From NCBI RefSeq assembly GCF_026625145.1, contig NZ_CP113088.1, forward strand, positions 2,087,501 to 2,151,500: a stretch of 64,000 nt of DNA, read 5' to 3'. The stretch's first letter is position 1; each line of letters begins with the position of its first letter. This document shows positions 47,847 to 59,373 of this stretch, piece after piece. A program made the position numbers and the translations under genes. The notes beneath the pieces were generated by a model that was given only the letters and a program-made list of their open reading frames with translations, did not search any database and was not told the DNA's origin. The DNA comes from Lacinutrix neustonica (GTDB taxonomy: Bacteria; Bacteroidota; Bacteroidia; Flavobacteriales; Flavobacteriaceae).

Positions 47847-49620
47847 TTAGCTAATTTGCTTATCAATTAAGTTAATCGTATTCGCCGCCTTTTCATAATC
47901 CAGTTTCATCGTTACTGTAGTTATTGGGGTATATCGCGCCAATTCACAGTTTTTAAGAATGCTTTCAAAATCGGAAATCACCTTGTGTTCCACTTGTTTT
48001 TTAGACAACAGCATTTTTATTTTATCCTTGCTTAAATCACTGGTTTCAATATTCAATTTTGCTTTCAAATAATTATGCAATGCCTTTTCTAAAGCCACGT
48101 AAAACGCTTCTTTATGCCCCAAAGCTTTCTTAGCCTCTCCTAAATATTTTTTGGCTAACCTATCTGCTTTTCTCAAGCGATTCCCCGTAATATCCCCCGC
48201 ACGTTCTTCTCTTTTTCTTCGGAAAACAATAGCTAATGGAATGGCTAATAATGGCGTTAATAAGCTTACCCAAAAAGTGGTAGAATTAAAAAAGTAAGCT
48301 TTTTTCTTTGGTTCTAAATTCGCATGGGTTTTAATAAAAGCAAATTGGTCATTGTTAAGAATCACACGCTGTTTATTTGCGCCTTGCGATGTCAAATTAT
48401 TGTCTGAAGCTCCATATACGGGACCTTCCAACACATTAATAGTACGCTCCTCAGAGGAGAGTCGCTTGTAACTTTTGGTCTCTAAATCGAAATATGAAAA
48501 CGAAATCGCTGGAATGGGATATTTCCCTTTGTACTGTGGGATAAGCGTATAATTATCGGAAATTTTTCCTTGCATTCCATTAAATGTCGTTCGTATGTTT
48601 TCATCATGCTCCGGTTCATAAACTTCTAATGAACTTGGCACGTTAAGTTTGGGTAATTGAAATAACTTTAAATTGCCTTCGCCTGAAACTTCTACTTTGG
48701 CTTGTAGGGATTCATTGGCGTTTAATTCGGTTTTTGAAGTGATCAATTTAAAATCAAAGCGACCCACAGCTCCCGTAAAATCTAAAGGTTTTCCGTCTTC
48801 CGGCAGTGGTTTTACGTCAATAACACGAACGTTGGCAGAAACCGTTTTATGCACTTGAGACATCAGTCGACCGCCAAATATATCACGCCGAGCTGTAGGA
48901 ACATCTACCGTTATATCTAATTTTAAAGGCTCTATTTCTAATTTACCAGTTTTTTGAGGATATAATACTGTTTTACGCAATACCACGTATCTATAGTCTT
49001 CTCCTTGGTATTTTCCGTTTTGGACTTTTAAATTTTTGTCATTTATATTTTGACTCCGGAAATCATCAAACTTAGGGTCTTCAATTTCCCGCCAGTTACT
49101 AACACCCGTATTTGGTGATACATATAATTTGTACACCACAGTGATGGCCTCATTTAAGTAGGGATTGTTTTTAGAAACCTCAGCAACCAAATGAATGTTG
49201 TCTGCAATAATCACATTCGGGTCATTAGGGTCTTTGGGTTTGTCTATCGCTTTTGTCACTTTAATGACAATGGGGGTAGTATTATAGGTTTCCCCTTGAA
49301 TCTCAATAGTCGCTTGTTTAATCATGAAATCCCCTTCACGGTCTCGGGGCTAAAAAGTAACTATACGTTTTTTCAAAGGAGCGTTTTCCATTAATCCATG
49401 AATTACTAACCGATTGGTTTGGTCCGCCAATAATAGTAAAACCTTCAAAATTTGGCGGATTAAAATTGTCCCCGTCTTGATTCATTGAGAAATCCACCCG
49501 TAAACGCTCATTAACCCCTAATGTTTTCTTGCTCACTTTGGCTTGAAAATCAACTTGTGCAGTAGCGATACTTGTTGAAAGTATCAGTAGTAGAATCGAT
49601 ATGTTTTTTAGTAGTTTCAT
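47847..49620 (-). CDS. batD: BatD family protein (frame break)
   Basis: 590 residues when joined. Signal peptide (NISILLLILSTSIATA), repeated Ig-like domains (VDFQAKVSKKTLGVNERLRVDF, the BatD start; AVTVVYKLYVSPNTGVSNW), one membrane helix (FWVSLLTPLLAIPLAIVF) and a cytosolic helical tail. One extra base at CTCGG 49343-49347; CCNGA gives FLAPDREGDFMIKQ. Part of the membrane Bat complex linked to oxidative-stress tolerance. Confidence 0.9.
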
Positions 49621-49675
49621 TATCTATGTAACTGTTATGAGACTTCCGTTTAACCGGAAATGACAAAGACGTTAT

Positions 49676-50518
49676 TTACCAATCTTTATCTGTTTGTACC
49701 TTGACACCTTTTACTTTTTCGGCATTCATTTTTTCCTGTACTTTTTGTTCTTGATTATTCATTGCTTCTAGCAAATTTTTAATTTGCTGTGCAGATAATT
49801 GACCTGGCTGTTGCTGTGGTTTTGGTTGTTCTTTTTTGTTATCACCACCTTCACCATCTTTTTCTTTTTTATCATCAGGCTTCCCTTCATCTTCTTTATC
49901 CTCACCTTCTTTTTTATCCTCATTTTCACCCTCACCACCCTTATCCTTCTGGTCTTCTTGTTCTTTATCTTTCTTGTCTTCGTTCTCTTTATTGTCGTCT
50001 TCTTGGTTGTCTTTATTATCGTCTTTATTATCTTTTTCCTGAGGTGGTTCTTTTTCGTCCTTTGCACAGTCCTTTGCTAAGGCTAGATTGTATCGTGTTT
50101 CATCATCTGTGGGGTCATTTCTCAACGCATTTTTAAAAGCTTCTACCGCCTGTTTACATTTTTTATTTTGCATTAAAATGTTTCCAATATTATGAAAAGC
50201 CCTATGTTTTTCTTCCTTATTAGTGGCGTTTTTGGCCGCTTGTTGATTGCGGTAAAGCGCCTCATCATAATTCCCTTTCTTATAATAAGAGTGCCCTAAG
50301 TTATAGGTACCTGCAACGCTAGTGGGTTGAGTAGAAATCGCTTTTCTATATTCCATTTCGGCTAACACGAAATCATCATTACTTGCCAAATCATTAGCTT
50401 CATGAATTAAATCATTAGCTCTTTTTGTAATCTTGGATTGCTGCTTTTCAAGAGCTGCTTCTTGAGCAAACGAAAGTCCTGCTATTAAAATGAATATGTA
50501 GGTTATTATTTGTTTCAT
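49676..50518 (-). CDS. batC: BatC-like TPR protein
   Basis: 280 residues. Signal peptide, three TPR units (FVLAEMEYRKAISTQPTSVA, GTYNLGHSYYKKGNYDEALY, AFHNIGNILMQNKKCKQAVE), a 90-residue Lys/Asp/Glu low-complexity region and a C-terminal QLSAQQIKNLLEAMNNQEQ motif seen in BatC. Intact. The low-complexity part makes long meaningless frames on the other strand. Confidence 0.9.
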   Translation of the reverse strand: MKQIITYIFILIAGLSFAQEAALEKQQSKITKRANDLIHEANDLASNDDFVLAEMEYRKAISTQPTSVAGTYNLGHSYYKKGNYDEALYRNQQAAKNATNKEEKHRAFHNIGNILMQNKKCKQAVEAFKNALRNDPTDDETRYNLALAKDCAKDEKEPPQEKDNKDDNKDNQEDDNKENEDKKDKEQEDQKDKGGEGENEDKKEGEDKEDEGKPDDKKEKDGEGGDNKKEQPKPQQQPGQLSAQQIKNLLEAMNNQEQKVQEKMNAEKVKGVKVQTDKDW

Positions 50519-50653
50519 ATTTACTTTATGTAAATGTGGGTGTTATTACTGCTTTTTCAACTTCTAAATATATGAAAGCCCTGGATTCAAACGTGTTAAG
50601 GATTTTATAAAATTTAGAGCCTTACCTCTTTCAAGAAACCTTGTGTAAACAAA

Positions 50654-51694
50654 TTATAAATTCTCATTAAACAAATTAAGTTTCTTTAACCATGCTGTTT
50701 TACGCTCTAATAAGAATATATCTATGAATAAAAATAGAATTGCGAAGCCTAAGAACCACTGAAATTGATCTTCAAAATCAGTAAATTGCTTAGCTTCAAA
50801 CTCCGTTTTATCCATTTTATTAAGAATATCTCTTATTTCTTCGACCACTGCCTCTGTATTATTCCCGTTTATGTAAGCCCCGTTGGCTTCCTCTGCTATC
50901 CCTCTTAAGGTGCCTTCGTCTAGTCGTGTGATGACTGTTTCTCCTTCGTTGTTTTTCTTATAATTAATAATAACACCGTTTCGTTTAATAGGTATTGGTC
51001 CGCCTTTTAAATCGCCAACACCAATGGTGAATATCCTAATTCCTTCTTCACTCGCTTCTTCTGCAATACGCTCAGACACGTCACTGTGATCCTCTCCATC
51101 TGATATAATAATGAGTACACGATTGGTTTGTTGATCGTCATCATAGTATGTTTTAGCCAACTCAATGGCCTCATTAATTGCTGTCCCTTGAGAAGATAAC
51201 ATGTCTGTGTTCATATTAGACAAAAACATTTTTGCTGCAGCATAATCAGTAGTGATTGGTAGCTGCGGAAAAGCTTTACCTGCATAGGCAATAATACCTA
51301 TACGGTCACTGGCTAAATTATTAATGATTTGTGTGACTAACTGCTTTGATTTTTCTAATCTGTTTGGTGCAATATCTTCGGCTAACATACTTTTAGATAC
51401 GTCTACCGCGAAGACAATATCGACGCCTTCGCGCTTAACTGTTTCTAATTTAGAACCGTTTTTAGGGTTCACTAAAGCAATAACTAAACAGGTAAAAGCC
51501 AAACATAAAATCACGATTTTTAATATTGGCTTGAATACAGATTTGTTAGGGCTTAGGCGCTTTAACAACTTCTTATTTGCAAAATTTCTTTGCGCACTGC
51601 GCCTCCATACTTGTTGTGCTAAAAACAAAACAATTATTAATGGAATGACCAGCAACCCCCAAAACCATATTTTTTCTTCTAATAAATCAAACAT
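50654..51694 (-). CDS. batB: BatB von Willebrand factor A protein
   Basis: 346 residues. Two N-terminal helices, a VWA domain with MIDAS motif DVSKSM, TNRVLIIISDGEDHS and a C-terminal helix. Intact. It lies 20 nt after batA. Confidence 0.92.
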   Translation of the reverse strand: MFDLLEEKIWFWGLLVIPLIIVLFLAQQVWRRSAQRNFANKKLLKRLSPNKSVFKPILKIVILCLAFTCLVIALVNPKNGSKLETVKREGVDIVFAVDVSKSMLAEDIAPNRLEKSKQLVTQIINNLASDRIGIIAYAGKAFPQLPITTDYAAAKMFLSNMNTDMLSSQGTAINEAIELAKTYYDDDQQTNRVLIIISDGEDHSDVSERIAEEASEEGIRIFTIGVGDLKGGPIPIKRNGVIINYKKNNEGETVITRLDEGTLRGIAEEANGAYINGNNTEAVVEEIRDILNKMDKTEFEAKQFTDFEDQFQWFLGFAILFLFIDIFLLERKTAWLKKLNLFNENL

Positions 51695-51714
51695 ATGTCC
51701 TGTTTCTTATTTTA

Positions 51715-52719
51715 TTAAACAAAACTTCTAAAAATAGTAATCCGCAACAATAGTTCGGTGAGTAATAATAGACCCGCGACCCAAACAAACCAGCGATATT
51801 TTTCTTCATAGTTATAGAATTTAAACTCTTCAACTTCGGTTTTTTCAAGTTTATTAATCGCGTCGTAAATTTCAACCAATTTCTTATTATTTGTTGCTCT
51901 AAAATATTTTCCTCCAGTGACCTGCGCTATTTCCTTTAATAGGGCTTCATCAATTTCTACTTGGACTCTTCCATAGTGAAAGTCGCCGTTTGGTTTAATC
52001 CTAATAGGGGATAACGCCATCCCGTTTGTTCCTAAACCAATGGTATATGTTTTAATACCAAACTCTACGGCTAATTCACTCGCAATTTTTGGATTTATAG
52101 CCCCTGAATTGTTGACCCCATCGGTTAACAAAATAATAACTTTACTTTTCGCTTTACTATCTTTTAGGCGATTCACCGCCGTTGCCAAACCCATCCCTAT
52201 GGCTGTTCCTCCTTCAATAATCGTATTATATCTTATTTCTGCAAGTGACCGCAAAACAATGCTTTTATCACTCGTTATTGGTGTTTTAGTATAGCTTTCT
52301 CCCGCATATTCCACCAGGCCAATACGATCGTTAGGTCTGCCTTTAATAAATTCTGAAGCGACCTTTTTTAAGGCCTCCAGTCGGTTTGGCTTTAAATCTT
52401 TTGCGAGCATACTCGCAGAGACATCGATTGCCATAACAATATCGATACCACGGGTTGTTTTTGTTTTTGAAGAAATATCAACGGTTCTTGGTCTAGCTAA
52501 TGCAGTGATTAAAAAAGTTAAGGCAATCAACCTCAAAATAAACAAAACATGCTTAAATTTTGGTAACAAAGAGTTCGTGAGTTTAAACCCTTTTAGAGTC
52601 GATATTTTTAATTCTGCCGTTTGCTGTTTGTACCTAAAAATATACCAAAGTACAGCTAGGGGAAGTAATAGCAATAGCGTGAAAAATTCCTTATTTAAAA
52701 ATTCTATGCCTTCTAACAT
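51715..52719 (-). CDS. batA: BatA von Willebrand factor A protein
   Basis: 334 residues, same layout as BatB: N-terminal helices (LLLLLPLAVLWYIFRY), VWA domain with DVSASM and KVIILLTDGVNNSG, C-terminal helix. Its ATG overlaps the stop of the upstream gene as TAATG (52721-52717). Confidence 0.92.
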   Translation of the reverse strand: MLEGIEFLNKEFFTLLLLLPLAVLWYIFRYKQQTAELKISTLKGFKLTNSLLPKFKHVLFILRLIALTFLITALARPRTVDISSKTKTTRGIDIVMAIDVSASMLAKDLKPNRLEALKKVASEFIKGRPNDRIGLVEYAGESYTKTPITSDKSIVLRSLAEIRYNTIIEGGTAIGMGLATAVNRLKDSKAKSKVIILLTDGVNNSGAINPKIASELAVEFGIKTYTIGLGTNGMALSPIRIKPNGDFHYGRVQVEIDEALLKEIAQVTGGKYFRATNNKKLVEIYDAINKLEKTEVEEFKFYNYEEKYRWFVWVAGLLLLTELLLRITIFRSFV

Positions 52720-54415
52720 TAGTTTTCTTTTGGTTTTACTTCAACTGAATTTAAAATACGCTCAATCATTTGATCTGCATAATCGTCATTATTTGGGGCG
52801 GTAATAATAACTTGTTGTAAAATATTTTGAGCGGTAAATTGTAGTAAAATGAATTGAGCAGCTCTTAATTTATCGCTCGTTTGGCTCGGAATACTCAAAG
52901 TTCCATGTGTTTTTAACCCTTTAGCCCCATTGGGGGTTTCAAAGGCATCACGTAACAGCACGATGTCTTTTACGCCTTTAGACTCTAAACCTTTGATAAC
53001 CACTTCTGATACTTCATTCAAGTCAATTTCTGAAGTCTTTCCCTGGTCTTGGCTTTCGCCTTGAGCTTGTTGTTGCAGCAACACCTGAGTGCTAACTGTG
53101 ACACTAAATAAATCTAAAACGGTTCCATAAGAAAACATGTTTATTTTTACTTCGGCTCATTTTGTGCTGTTGGCAGACTCATTCTCTTAAGCACTACTGG
53201 AGTACTAATCGTCACTGGAGGAGTACCATAGGCGCTCGTTACCCAATCTCCTTCAAGCAATTCTTTGCTTTCATGCCCAATAACGGTATCTTTTACGTAA
53301 TCAAATCCAAATTTGAATACAAAACCAGTAATTGTGGCAACTATTAAAAACACAGAGATAAGAACAGTAACCAGTATTTTTTTACGTTTCTTTTTACGCA
53401 CTTGGGCTTCCTTGTATTGGTTATCCAATAACTTCTCCTCTTCAGTTGGTTCAGGTAGTGCTTCTTTAACGTGATCGATTTCTAAATCAATTGTTTTTCT
53501 GTCAATTTCGGCTAAAGCGATATCCGGGGCAGACTTAGCAAATTTAACCAAATCGGCACGTTTTAATATGGTTTCAATATTTCGAATATCTTCTTTACTA
53601 ATTTCTATTTGATTGCCATCTTTTAGCAAATTTAACCGTAAAACAAGTTCGGAGGTGGTGCTTTCTAAGGCACGATCGTACACTTTTTCATCCAAATATT
53701 TTCTAATAATGAAGGTCAATTCAGAATAATATTCTTTCAAATTTTCATTCTGCAAGTAGCCGCTTTCGTCTAGTTTCTGTAAGGCTAATTTTGCACGATC
53801 ATACGGCGGAAGCAGAGCAATCTCTTCTTCTTCACTTAATGGTTTTGGTCTCCGGATAAACCACCACAACAAGAAGGCCGCTACGCCAAAACCTATTAAA
53901 ATAACAAGGAAATACTTCCACCAATTACCCGTGCTTTTTTCAACTTCTATAATGGGCTTAATATCATACAACCCTTGTTTAGTGGTATCCACTGCCATTT
54001 CTCGCACCTCAACTTTAAGAGAATCCGTGTAAAATTCTTTGGCTCCTATTAGTATTTTTTGCCTTGGAATGGTATAGGCTCCGGAATCGAATCTTGTTAA
54101 TCCGTATTTTTTAATCAGATTGAATCTAGCGTCTTTTTTTGTAGTGTCTATCTTATAAGACTCAATCATCTCTAAGGCACCAAACGTCTGCCCTTCAGGA
54201 AAAACAATCACTTCTGAAGTATCTGCTTCAACGGAAACTTTAAACGTGATTTGTTCTCCAATTTTAATGGAATCCACATCTATTGATGATTGGACTTGAC
54301 TGAAAGAGAGCAGAGAAAAAAGTGTAAAGACAAAAGACAGGCAAACGGAAGTGTTAACACGGAAGACCAAAGCCTTGTCTTTACTCTTATAATTTTTCAA
54401 TTCAATTTTTTTCAT
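52719..54415 (-). CDS. BatD-like membrane protein of the Bat operon (frame break)
   Basis: 565 residues when joined. Signal peptide, BatD/DUF4381-like Ig domain (VDSIKIGEQITFKVSVEADT), membrane helix (YFLVILIGFGVAAFLLWWFI), cytosolic helical region (YDRAKLALQKLDESGYLQ), second membrane helix (ILVTVLISVFLIVATITGFV) and a C-terminal domain (MFSYGTVLDLFSVTV). One base is missing at TCGG 53152-53155; CCNGA gives NEPEVKINMFSYG. Coupled to batA by TAATG. Confidence 0.85.
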
Positions 54416-54474
54416 TGTTAGTTATTACTTCAATTACACTTCAATGGCGCTTAGTGTGACCTCCTAGTTAATTT

Positions 54475-55342
54475 TTATCCTCTTCTTTTAAAATAACCCA
54501 ATAGCTTTCTTACGTAACTTTCATCCACTCTACAATCGATGGTTCCTGCACCTGCTTTTGCAAAGCTATCTTTATAATATTCTACTTTCTCATGATAAAA
54601 TTTACTGTAGTTTAATCGTACTTTTTTTGATGATGTATTGACCAACAGGAACTCGCCGAGACTCTTCATCTTGCATTTGTACCAGTCCTAAATTTGGGAT
54701 CGCCTCTTCTTTTTTGTCATACACACGAATGCCTGTCACATCATGTTTTCCTGCGGCTATTTTTAATGTTTGCTTATAGTCGTCTGCAATAAAATCACTC
54801 AGTACAAATACAATGGCCTTTTTCTTCATCACACTGCGCATAAATTTCAATGCTTCAACAATATTTGTGCCCTTACTTCTTGGTTTGAATTCTATTAATT
54901 CACGAATAATTCTAAGCACGTGAGACCGTCCTTTCTTTGGCGGGATGAATAACTCGACGTCATCTGAAAACAAAATCAAGCCAATTTTATCATTATTTTG
55001 TGTGGCAGAAAAAGCAAGTGTCGCCGAAATTTCTGTAATAATTTCATTTTTAAATTGCTGCTCTGTACCAAACAGCTCTGAACCAGAAACATCCACCATT
55101 AATAACATGGTGAGCTCTCGCTCTTCTTCAAATACTTTAATATGTGGTTCGTTTGTGCGTGCTGTAACATTCCAATCGATATTTCGAACATCGTCCCCAA
55201 ATTGGTACTGGCGAACTTCAGAAAAAGTCATACCACGCCCTTTGAAAGTAGAATGGTATTCTCCTCCAAAAATATGATCAGACAAACGACGGGTCTTAAT
55301 CTCTATTTTTCGTACTTTTTTAAGTAATTCTTTAGTATCCAT
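54475..55342 (-). CDS. DUF58 protein (frame break)
   Basis: 288 residues when joined. N-terminal KTRRLSDHIFGGEYHSTFKGRG and VRQYQFGDDVRNIDWNVTAR are the DUF58 signature, followed by a degenerate VWA fold (LLMVDVSGSELFG). One extra base at CCGAG 54656-54660; restoring TCNGG gives MQDEESGEFLLVNTSS. Works with the upstream MoxR ATPase (family knowledge). Confidence 0.9.
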
Positions 55343-55441
55343 TTTTTTTAAGTATGCAGTGTGCAGTCTTGAGTATGCAGTTAAAAAACAATCAAATTTC
55401 GAGTGAGCGTCTCCCCACTTAATATGAGTACTAGTAACTAT

Positions 55442-56442
55442 CTATGGTACTTCAACCACATTTACAATCTTATTAATGATGTCTTCTGAAGTCACATTTT
55501 CGGCTTCAGCTTCATAAGTAATACCAATTCTATGACGTAAAACATCGTGAACTACAGCACGAACATCTTCAGGAATAACATAACCACGACGCTTAATAAA
55601 GGCGTAACATTTTGCTGCGGTAGCTAAGTTAATACTTCCACGAGGTGAGGCGCCAAAAGAGATTAATGGTTTTAAATCGGCAAGTTTATATTGCTCTGGG
55701 AAACGGGTTGCAAAAACAATATCGAGAATATACTTTTCTATTTTCTCATCCATATAAACCTCGCGAACGGCTTCTTGCGCTCTTAAAATTTGAGCAATAG
55801 ACACCACAGGGTTCACTTTATCCCAACTTCCCTTTAAATTAGCACGCATAATGAGCTGCTCCTCATCTTTCTTTGGGTAGTCTATCACTGTTTTTAACAT
55901 AAATCGATCTACTTGTGCCTCCGGTAAAGGATAGGTTCCTTCTTGTTCCACAGGATTTTGAGTGGCCATCACTAAAAAGGGCTTATCCAAAACAAAGGTT
56001 TCATCACCAATGGTAACTTGCTTTTCCTGCATGGCTTCCAACAAGGCAGACTGCACCTTGGCTGGCGCTCTGTTAATCTCATCGGCCAACACGAAATTGG
56101 CAAATATGGGTCCTTTTTTAATAGAGAAATCATTCTCTTTCATATTAAAAATTAAAGTTCCAACCACATCTGAAGGCAATAAATCGGAGTAAATTGAATT
56201 CGGCTAAAGCTTGCGTCTATGGCTTTCGACAAGGTATTAATCGCTAATGTTTTTGCTAAACCTGGTACGCCCTCTAGTAAAATATGTCCTTGGCCTAATA
56301 AGCCAATAAGCAACCGTTCAATCATATCTTTCTGACCAACGATTACCTTATTCATCTCGAATGTCAACAAATCGACAAAAGCACTTTCCTTTTCAATTTT
56401 CTCGTTAATTGATTTAATATCAATTGTATTGGTTTCTTCCAT
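55442..56442 (-). CDS. MoxR family AAA+ ATPase (frame break)
   Basis: 333 residues from ATG 56442 (MEETNTIDIKSINEKIE). Walker A region LEGVPGLAKTLAINTL, Walker B NFVLADEINRAPAKVQSALLE, sensor ATQNPVEQEGTYPLPEAQ. One base is missing at TCGG 56185-56188; CCNGA gives IQFTPDLLPSDVVGTL, the MoxR consensus. Head of the Bat operon; a chaperone for VWA-protein assembly in this family. Confidence 0.94.
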
Positions 56443-56543
56443 CTTTTTATAAATTTTAAGCGTCGAATATAATATTGGAAATTTAGATTCGCAAATTGTC
56501 ACTTTTTTTGCTCATATCTTGTTAATAATTGGTTAAAAATAAA

Positions 56544-56576
56544 AAAGCCAGTATCATACGGATACTGGCTTTATAT
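56544..56576 (-). terminator. Terminator of DUF4382 gene
   Basis: AAAGCCAGTATC / GATACTGGCTTT (56544-56555, 56561-56572) with an A-run before it on the + strand, downstream of the minus-strand gene ending at 56591. Confidence 0.85.
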
Positions 56577-56590
56577 AAAAAAAAGACGTT

Positions 56591-57401
56591 TTATTCAAAT
56601 GTAATTGTACCAAGGTCTGTTGATGCTCCAATAACGACCTCCACATTCTCAAATACTTGAGCTTCAAATCCCGAAGCAGTATCTCGGAGTCGCCGTAACG
56701 GTATAGGCTCCCGAATCAAGTCCTACTAAAACAAATTGTCCCGTTTCATCAGCATAAGTCGAAATCGTTTCAACGCCATTAGTTGCTTCAATTAAAACTT
56801 GTAAATCCAGCGGTGTTACCATTCCTGTAATATAACCTGATTGCGCTTCAACGCTTGCTCTAATTACTGGTTTCAAATTAATATTTTCAGAATTTGAAGC
56901 CATAACAATAGACGCGTCTACATTAAAGTCAAGTAAGAACGTGTAATTAATGTTTGGTTCTAAATTTTGATTTACTTTGATTTTTAATCCTGATTGTTGT
57001 GCACTAGGCGTATTTAGAGGAAAGGTCTCACCATCAATCACCACTGTGTTATCATTGCCCAAAACCAAACGAATTTGATTTAAGTATCCTGATGGCAATT
57101 CAAAATCATCCAACAAGAGTACATCAATACCTCCTGTAAGTTCAAGAAGATCGTATATTCCAGTGTTTATAGCTTCCACACTAACCCAACCTGAATCCCC
57201 TTCGCTATCATCATTCAATTTTATCATGACATCTTGAACATCTACAAATACGTTATCAAAATCTCCCGGCATATCCATTAGTCTAACCGATATTTTCGAA
57301 GTTCCCTCTACAGGGTTGGTATCATCAGATTTGTTACAGCTCAAGGCGAATACCAATGATAATGATAAAATTACATACTTTAAAAATTTCATTTTGTTCA
57401 T
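56591..57401 (-). CDS. DUF4382 lipoprotein (frame break)
   Basis: 269 residues when joined. Lipobox at residue 22 (LSLVFALSC), then a DUF4382 domain (SKISVRLMDMPGDFDNVFVD, SVEAINTGIYDLLELTGG) and a C-terminal carboxypeptidase-regulatory-like domain (ADETGQFVLVGLDSGAYTVT). One extra base at CTCGG 56683-56687; CCNGA gives TATPDTASGFEAQV and the stop moves to 56591. Surface or periplasmic; function unknown. Confidence 0.87.
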
Positions 57402-57571
57402 ACTTATAATTTTGTTTTTTAAAAGTTTCTAATGTCATTTACGTGAGCTTTATACTTACAGACTTCTTATAAACCCGTATTATAATAAGTTTAACAATTA
57501 AGCGTCTTTTTTTAAAGAGAATTTATAGGCTATTCCTTATTTTTAAGCAAACTATTTTAAAGCGTTTTTAG

Positions 57572-58438
57572 GTGAACTATTCTAAAATTATTGCAGGCAC
57601 TATGACTTGGGGCGTTTGGGGAAAGAAACTCTCAAAAACCAAGATGATAAAACGTATCAACCATTGTATTGAAAACGGGATTACTACTTTTGATCATGCA
57701 GACATTTATGGTGATTATACCACAGAAGCCGACTTTGGTAGTGCTTTTGATGAAAGTGGAGCCGATAGAGAGACACTTCAATTCATAACCAAATGCGGCA
57801 TTCAATATTTAGGTAAAACGCGGCATTACAATAAAGTGAAGCATTACGATTACAGTAAAGCCTATATTATTGCTTCTGCAGAAGCCTCACTAAATCACTT
57901 AAAAACAGAATATTTAGACTTACTACTATTACACAGACCGAGTCCGTTAATGGAAGCCGAAGTTATTGCCGAAGCTTTTTCACAACTCAAAACACAAGGT
58001 AAAGTGAGGGCTTTTGGTGTTTCAAATTTCAGCCCCTCTCAAATGGACTTGATTAGAAAAGAAACAGAAGTGTCTGCCAATCAAATTGAATTTTCGTTAA
58101 CACAACACAGTGCGATGCACGATGGTACACTTGATTACTTAACGACGCATAACATCCCTGTCATGGCCTGGTCACCACTAGGTTCTGTTTTTAGGGAAGA
58201 TACCGAGCAAACCAGACGCATTCATAAACAATTACAGGAATTAACCCATAAATATAATGCCACCGAAGATCAATTATTATTGGCTTGGCTGTTAAAACAT
58301 CCAGCACATATTCAACCAGTTATCGGAACCACCAATTTAGAGCGCATTACCAATGCAGCCAAAGCGACAGCTATTGATTTAGAGTTGGAAGATTGGTTTT
58401 TAATTTTAGTGGCCTGTCAAGGTCATAAAGTGCCTTGA
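57572..58438 (+). CDS. Aldo/keto reductase
   Basis: 288 residues, GTG start at 57572 (MNYSKIIAGTMTWGVWG). Catalytic tetrad: Asp and Tyr in TFDHADIYGDY, Lys in FITKCGI, His in LLLLHRPSP. Similar to the YdhF/Tas type. Intact; substrate unknown. Confidence 0.92.
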   Translation: MNYSKIIAGTMTWGVWGKKLSKTKMIKRINHCIENGITTFDHADIYGDYTTEADFGSAFDESGADRETLQFITKCGIQYLGKTRHYNKVKHYDYSKAYIIASAEASLNHLKTEYLDLLLLHRPSPLMEAEVIAEAFSQLKTQGKVRAFGVSNFSPSQMDLIRKETEVSANQIEFSLTQHSAMHDGTLDYLTTHNIPVMAWSPLGSVFREDTEQTRRIHKQLQELTHKYNATEDQLLLAWLLKHPAHIQPVIGTTNLERITNAAKATAIDLELEDWFLILVACQGHKVP

Positions 58439-58440
58439 TA

Positions 58441-58462
58441 TTTCTGCCTGTTTAGGCAGAAA
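58441..58462. repeat. Palindromic REP-like element
   Basis: TTTCTGCCT-GTTT-AGGCAGAAA, a perfect 9-bp stem directly after the aldo/keto reductase stop; related to the element at 58561. It could also act as a terminator, but no T-run follows. Confidence 0.6.
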
Positions 58463-58560
58463 TCAAGCTTTAAACAGGTTAAAACAACAAGTTTTATTTT
58501 TGAAAATGAGAGATTTATAAAGGCTATTCTAAAAGAAAAATAAGTGTAACATTAAAAAGG

Positions 58561-58578
58561 TTCCTGCCTACGCAGGAA
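58561..58578. repeat. Palindromic REP-like element in the SDR leader
   Basis: TTCCTGC-CTAC-GCAGGAA, 6 nt before the SDR ATG. The CTGCCT/GCAGG core resembles short dispersed palindromes common in flavobacterial genomes. It covers the place where the ribosome binding site would be. Confidence 0.6.
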
Positions 58579-58583
58579 AGCAT

Positions 58584-59336
58584 ATGAAAAAAACAGCATT
58601 AATTACTGGAGCTACCAGTGGTATAGGGAGAGCCACCGCACATGAATTTGCAAAACAAGGCATTCGATTAATTATTTGTGGCAGGCGCCAAGAACGGCTA
58701 GACAGCATTAAGCTAGAGTTAAGCAAACTCACCGATGTGCACACTCTCAACTTTGATGTTAGAGATAAAGAAGGTGTTTTTGAAGCCATCGCTTCACTAC
58801 CCGAAGGCTTTAAAGCTATTGATATTTTAATCAATAATGCCGGTAATGCGCACGGTTTAGACCCCATCCACGAAGGCAATCTTGACGATTGGGATGCCAT
58901 GCTTGACATCAACGTTAAGGGGTTGCTCTATGTGAGTAAAGCCGTAATACCACAAATGACCGCACGCCAATCGGGACATATTATTAACATTGGTTCATCA
59001 GCTGGAAAAGAAGTGTATCCAAACGGAAATGTGTATTGTGCCAGCAAACATGCGGTTGTAGCCCTTACTGAAGGGATGCGCATGGACCTCAATTCGTTTG
59101 GAATAAAAGTTGGCGCTATTAATCCTGGATTAGTAGAAACTGAATTTTCTCAAGTTCGTTTTAAAGGGGAAGCCCGAGCAGATCATGTTTATAAGGGTTA
59201 TAAAGCGTTGCAGCCCCAAGATGTTGCAGAGGTTATTTACTTTGCAATTTCACGACCGAAACATGTGAACATCGCAGATGTTTTAATGTTTTGTACGGCA
59301 CAAGCTAGTAGCACTATCGTTAAAAAAGACGCCTGA
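58584..59336 (+). CDS. Short-chain dehydrogenase/reductase (YdfG-like)
   Basis: 250 residues. TGATSGIGRATAHEFAKQG cofactor motif, NNAGNA, catalytic Ser in INIGSSAGKEVYP and YCASK (Tyr-x-x-x-Lys). NADP preference suggested by CGRRQERL. The closest type is the YdfG 3-hydroxy acid dehydrogenase class. Intact. Confidence 0.92.
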   Translation: MKKTALITGATSGIGRATAHEFAKQGIRLIICGRRQERLDSIKLELSKLTDVHTLNFDVRDKEGVFEAIASLPEGFKAIDILINNAGNAHGLDPIHEGNLDDWDAMLDINVKGLLYVSKAVIPQMTARQSGHIINIGSSAGKEVYPNGNVYCASKHAVVALTEGMRMDLNSFGIKVGAINPGLVETEFSQVRFKGEARADHVYKGYKALQPQDVAEVIYFAISRPKHVNIADVLMFCTAQASSTIVKKDA

Positions 59337-59373
59337 AGATCAAGCCGTAATAAAAGCCCAAAAGGAGATTAAA

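Noticed and set aside
49768-50136. Long frames in several phases on both strands inside batC
   Set aside because: They come from the Lys/Asp/Glu-rich low-complexity region of BatC; the translations are monotonous and have no family features.
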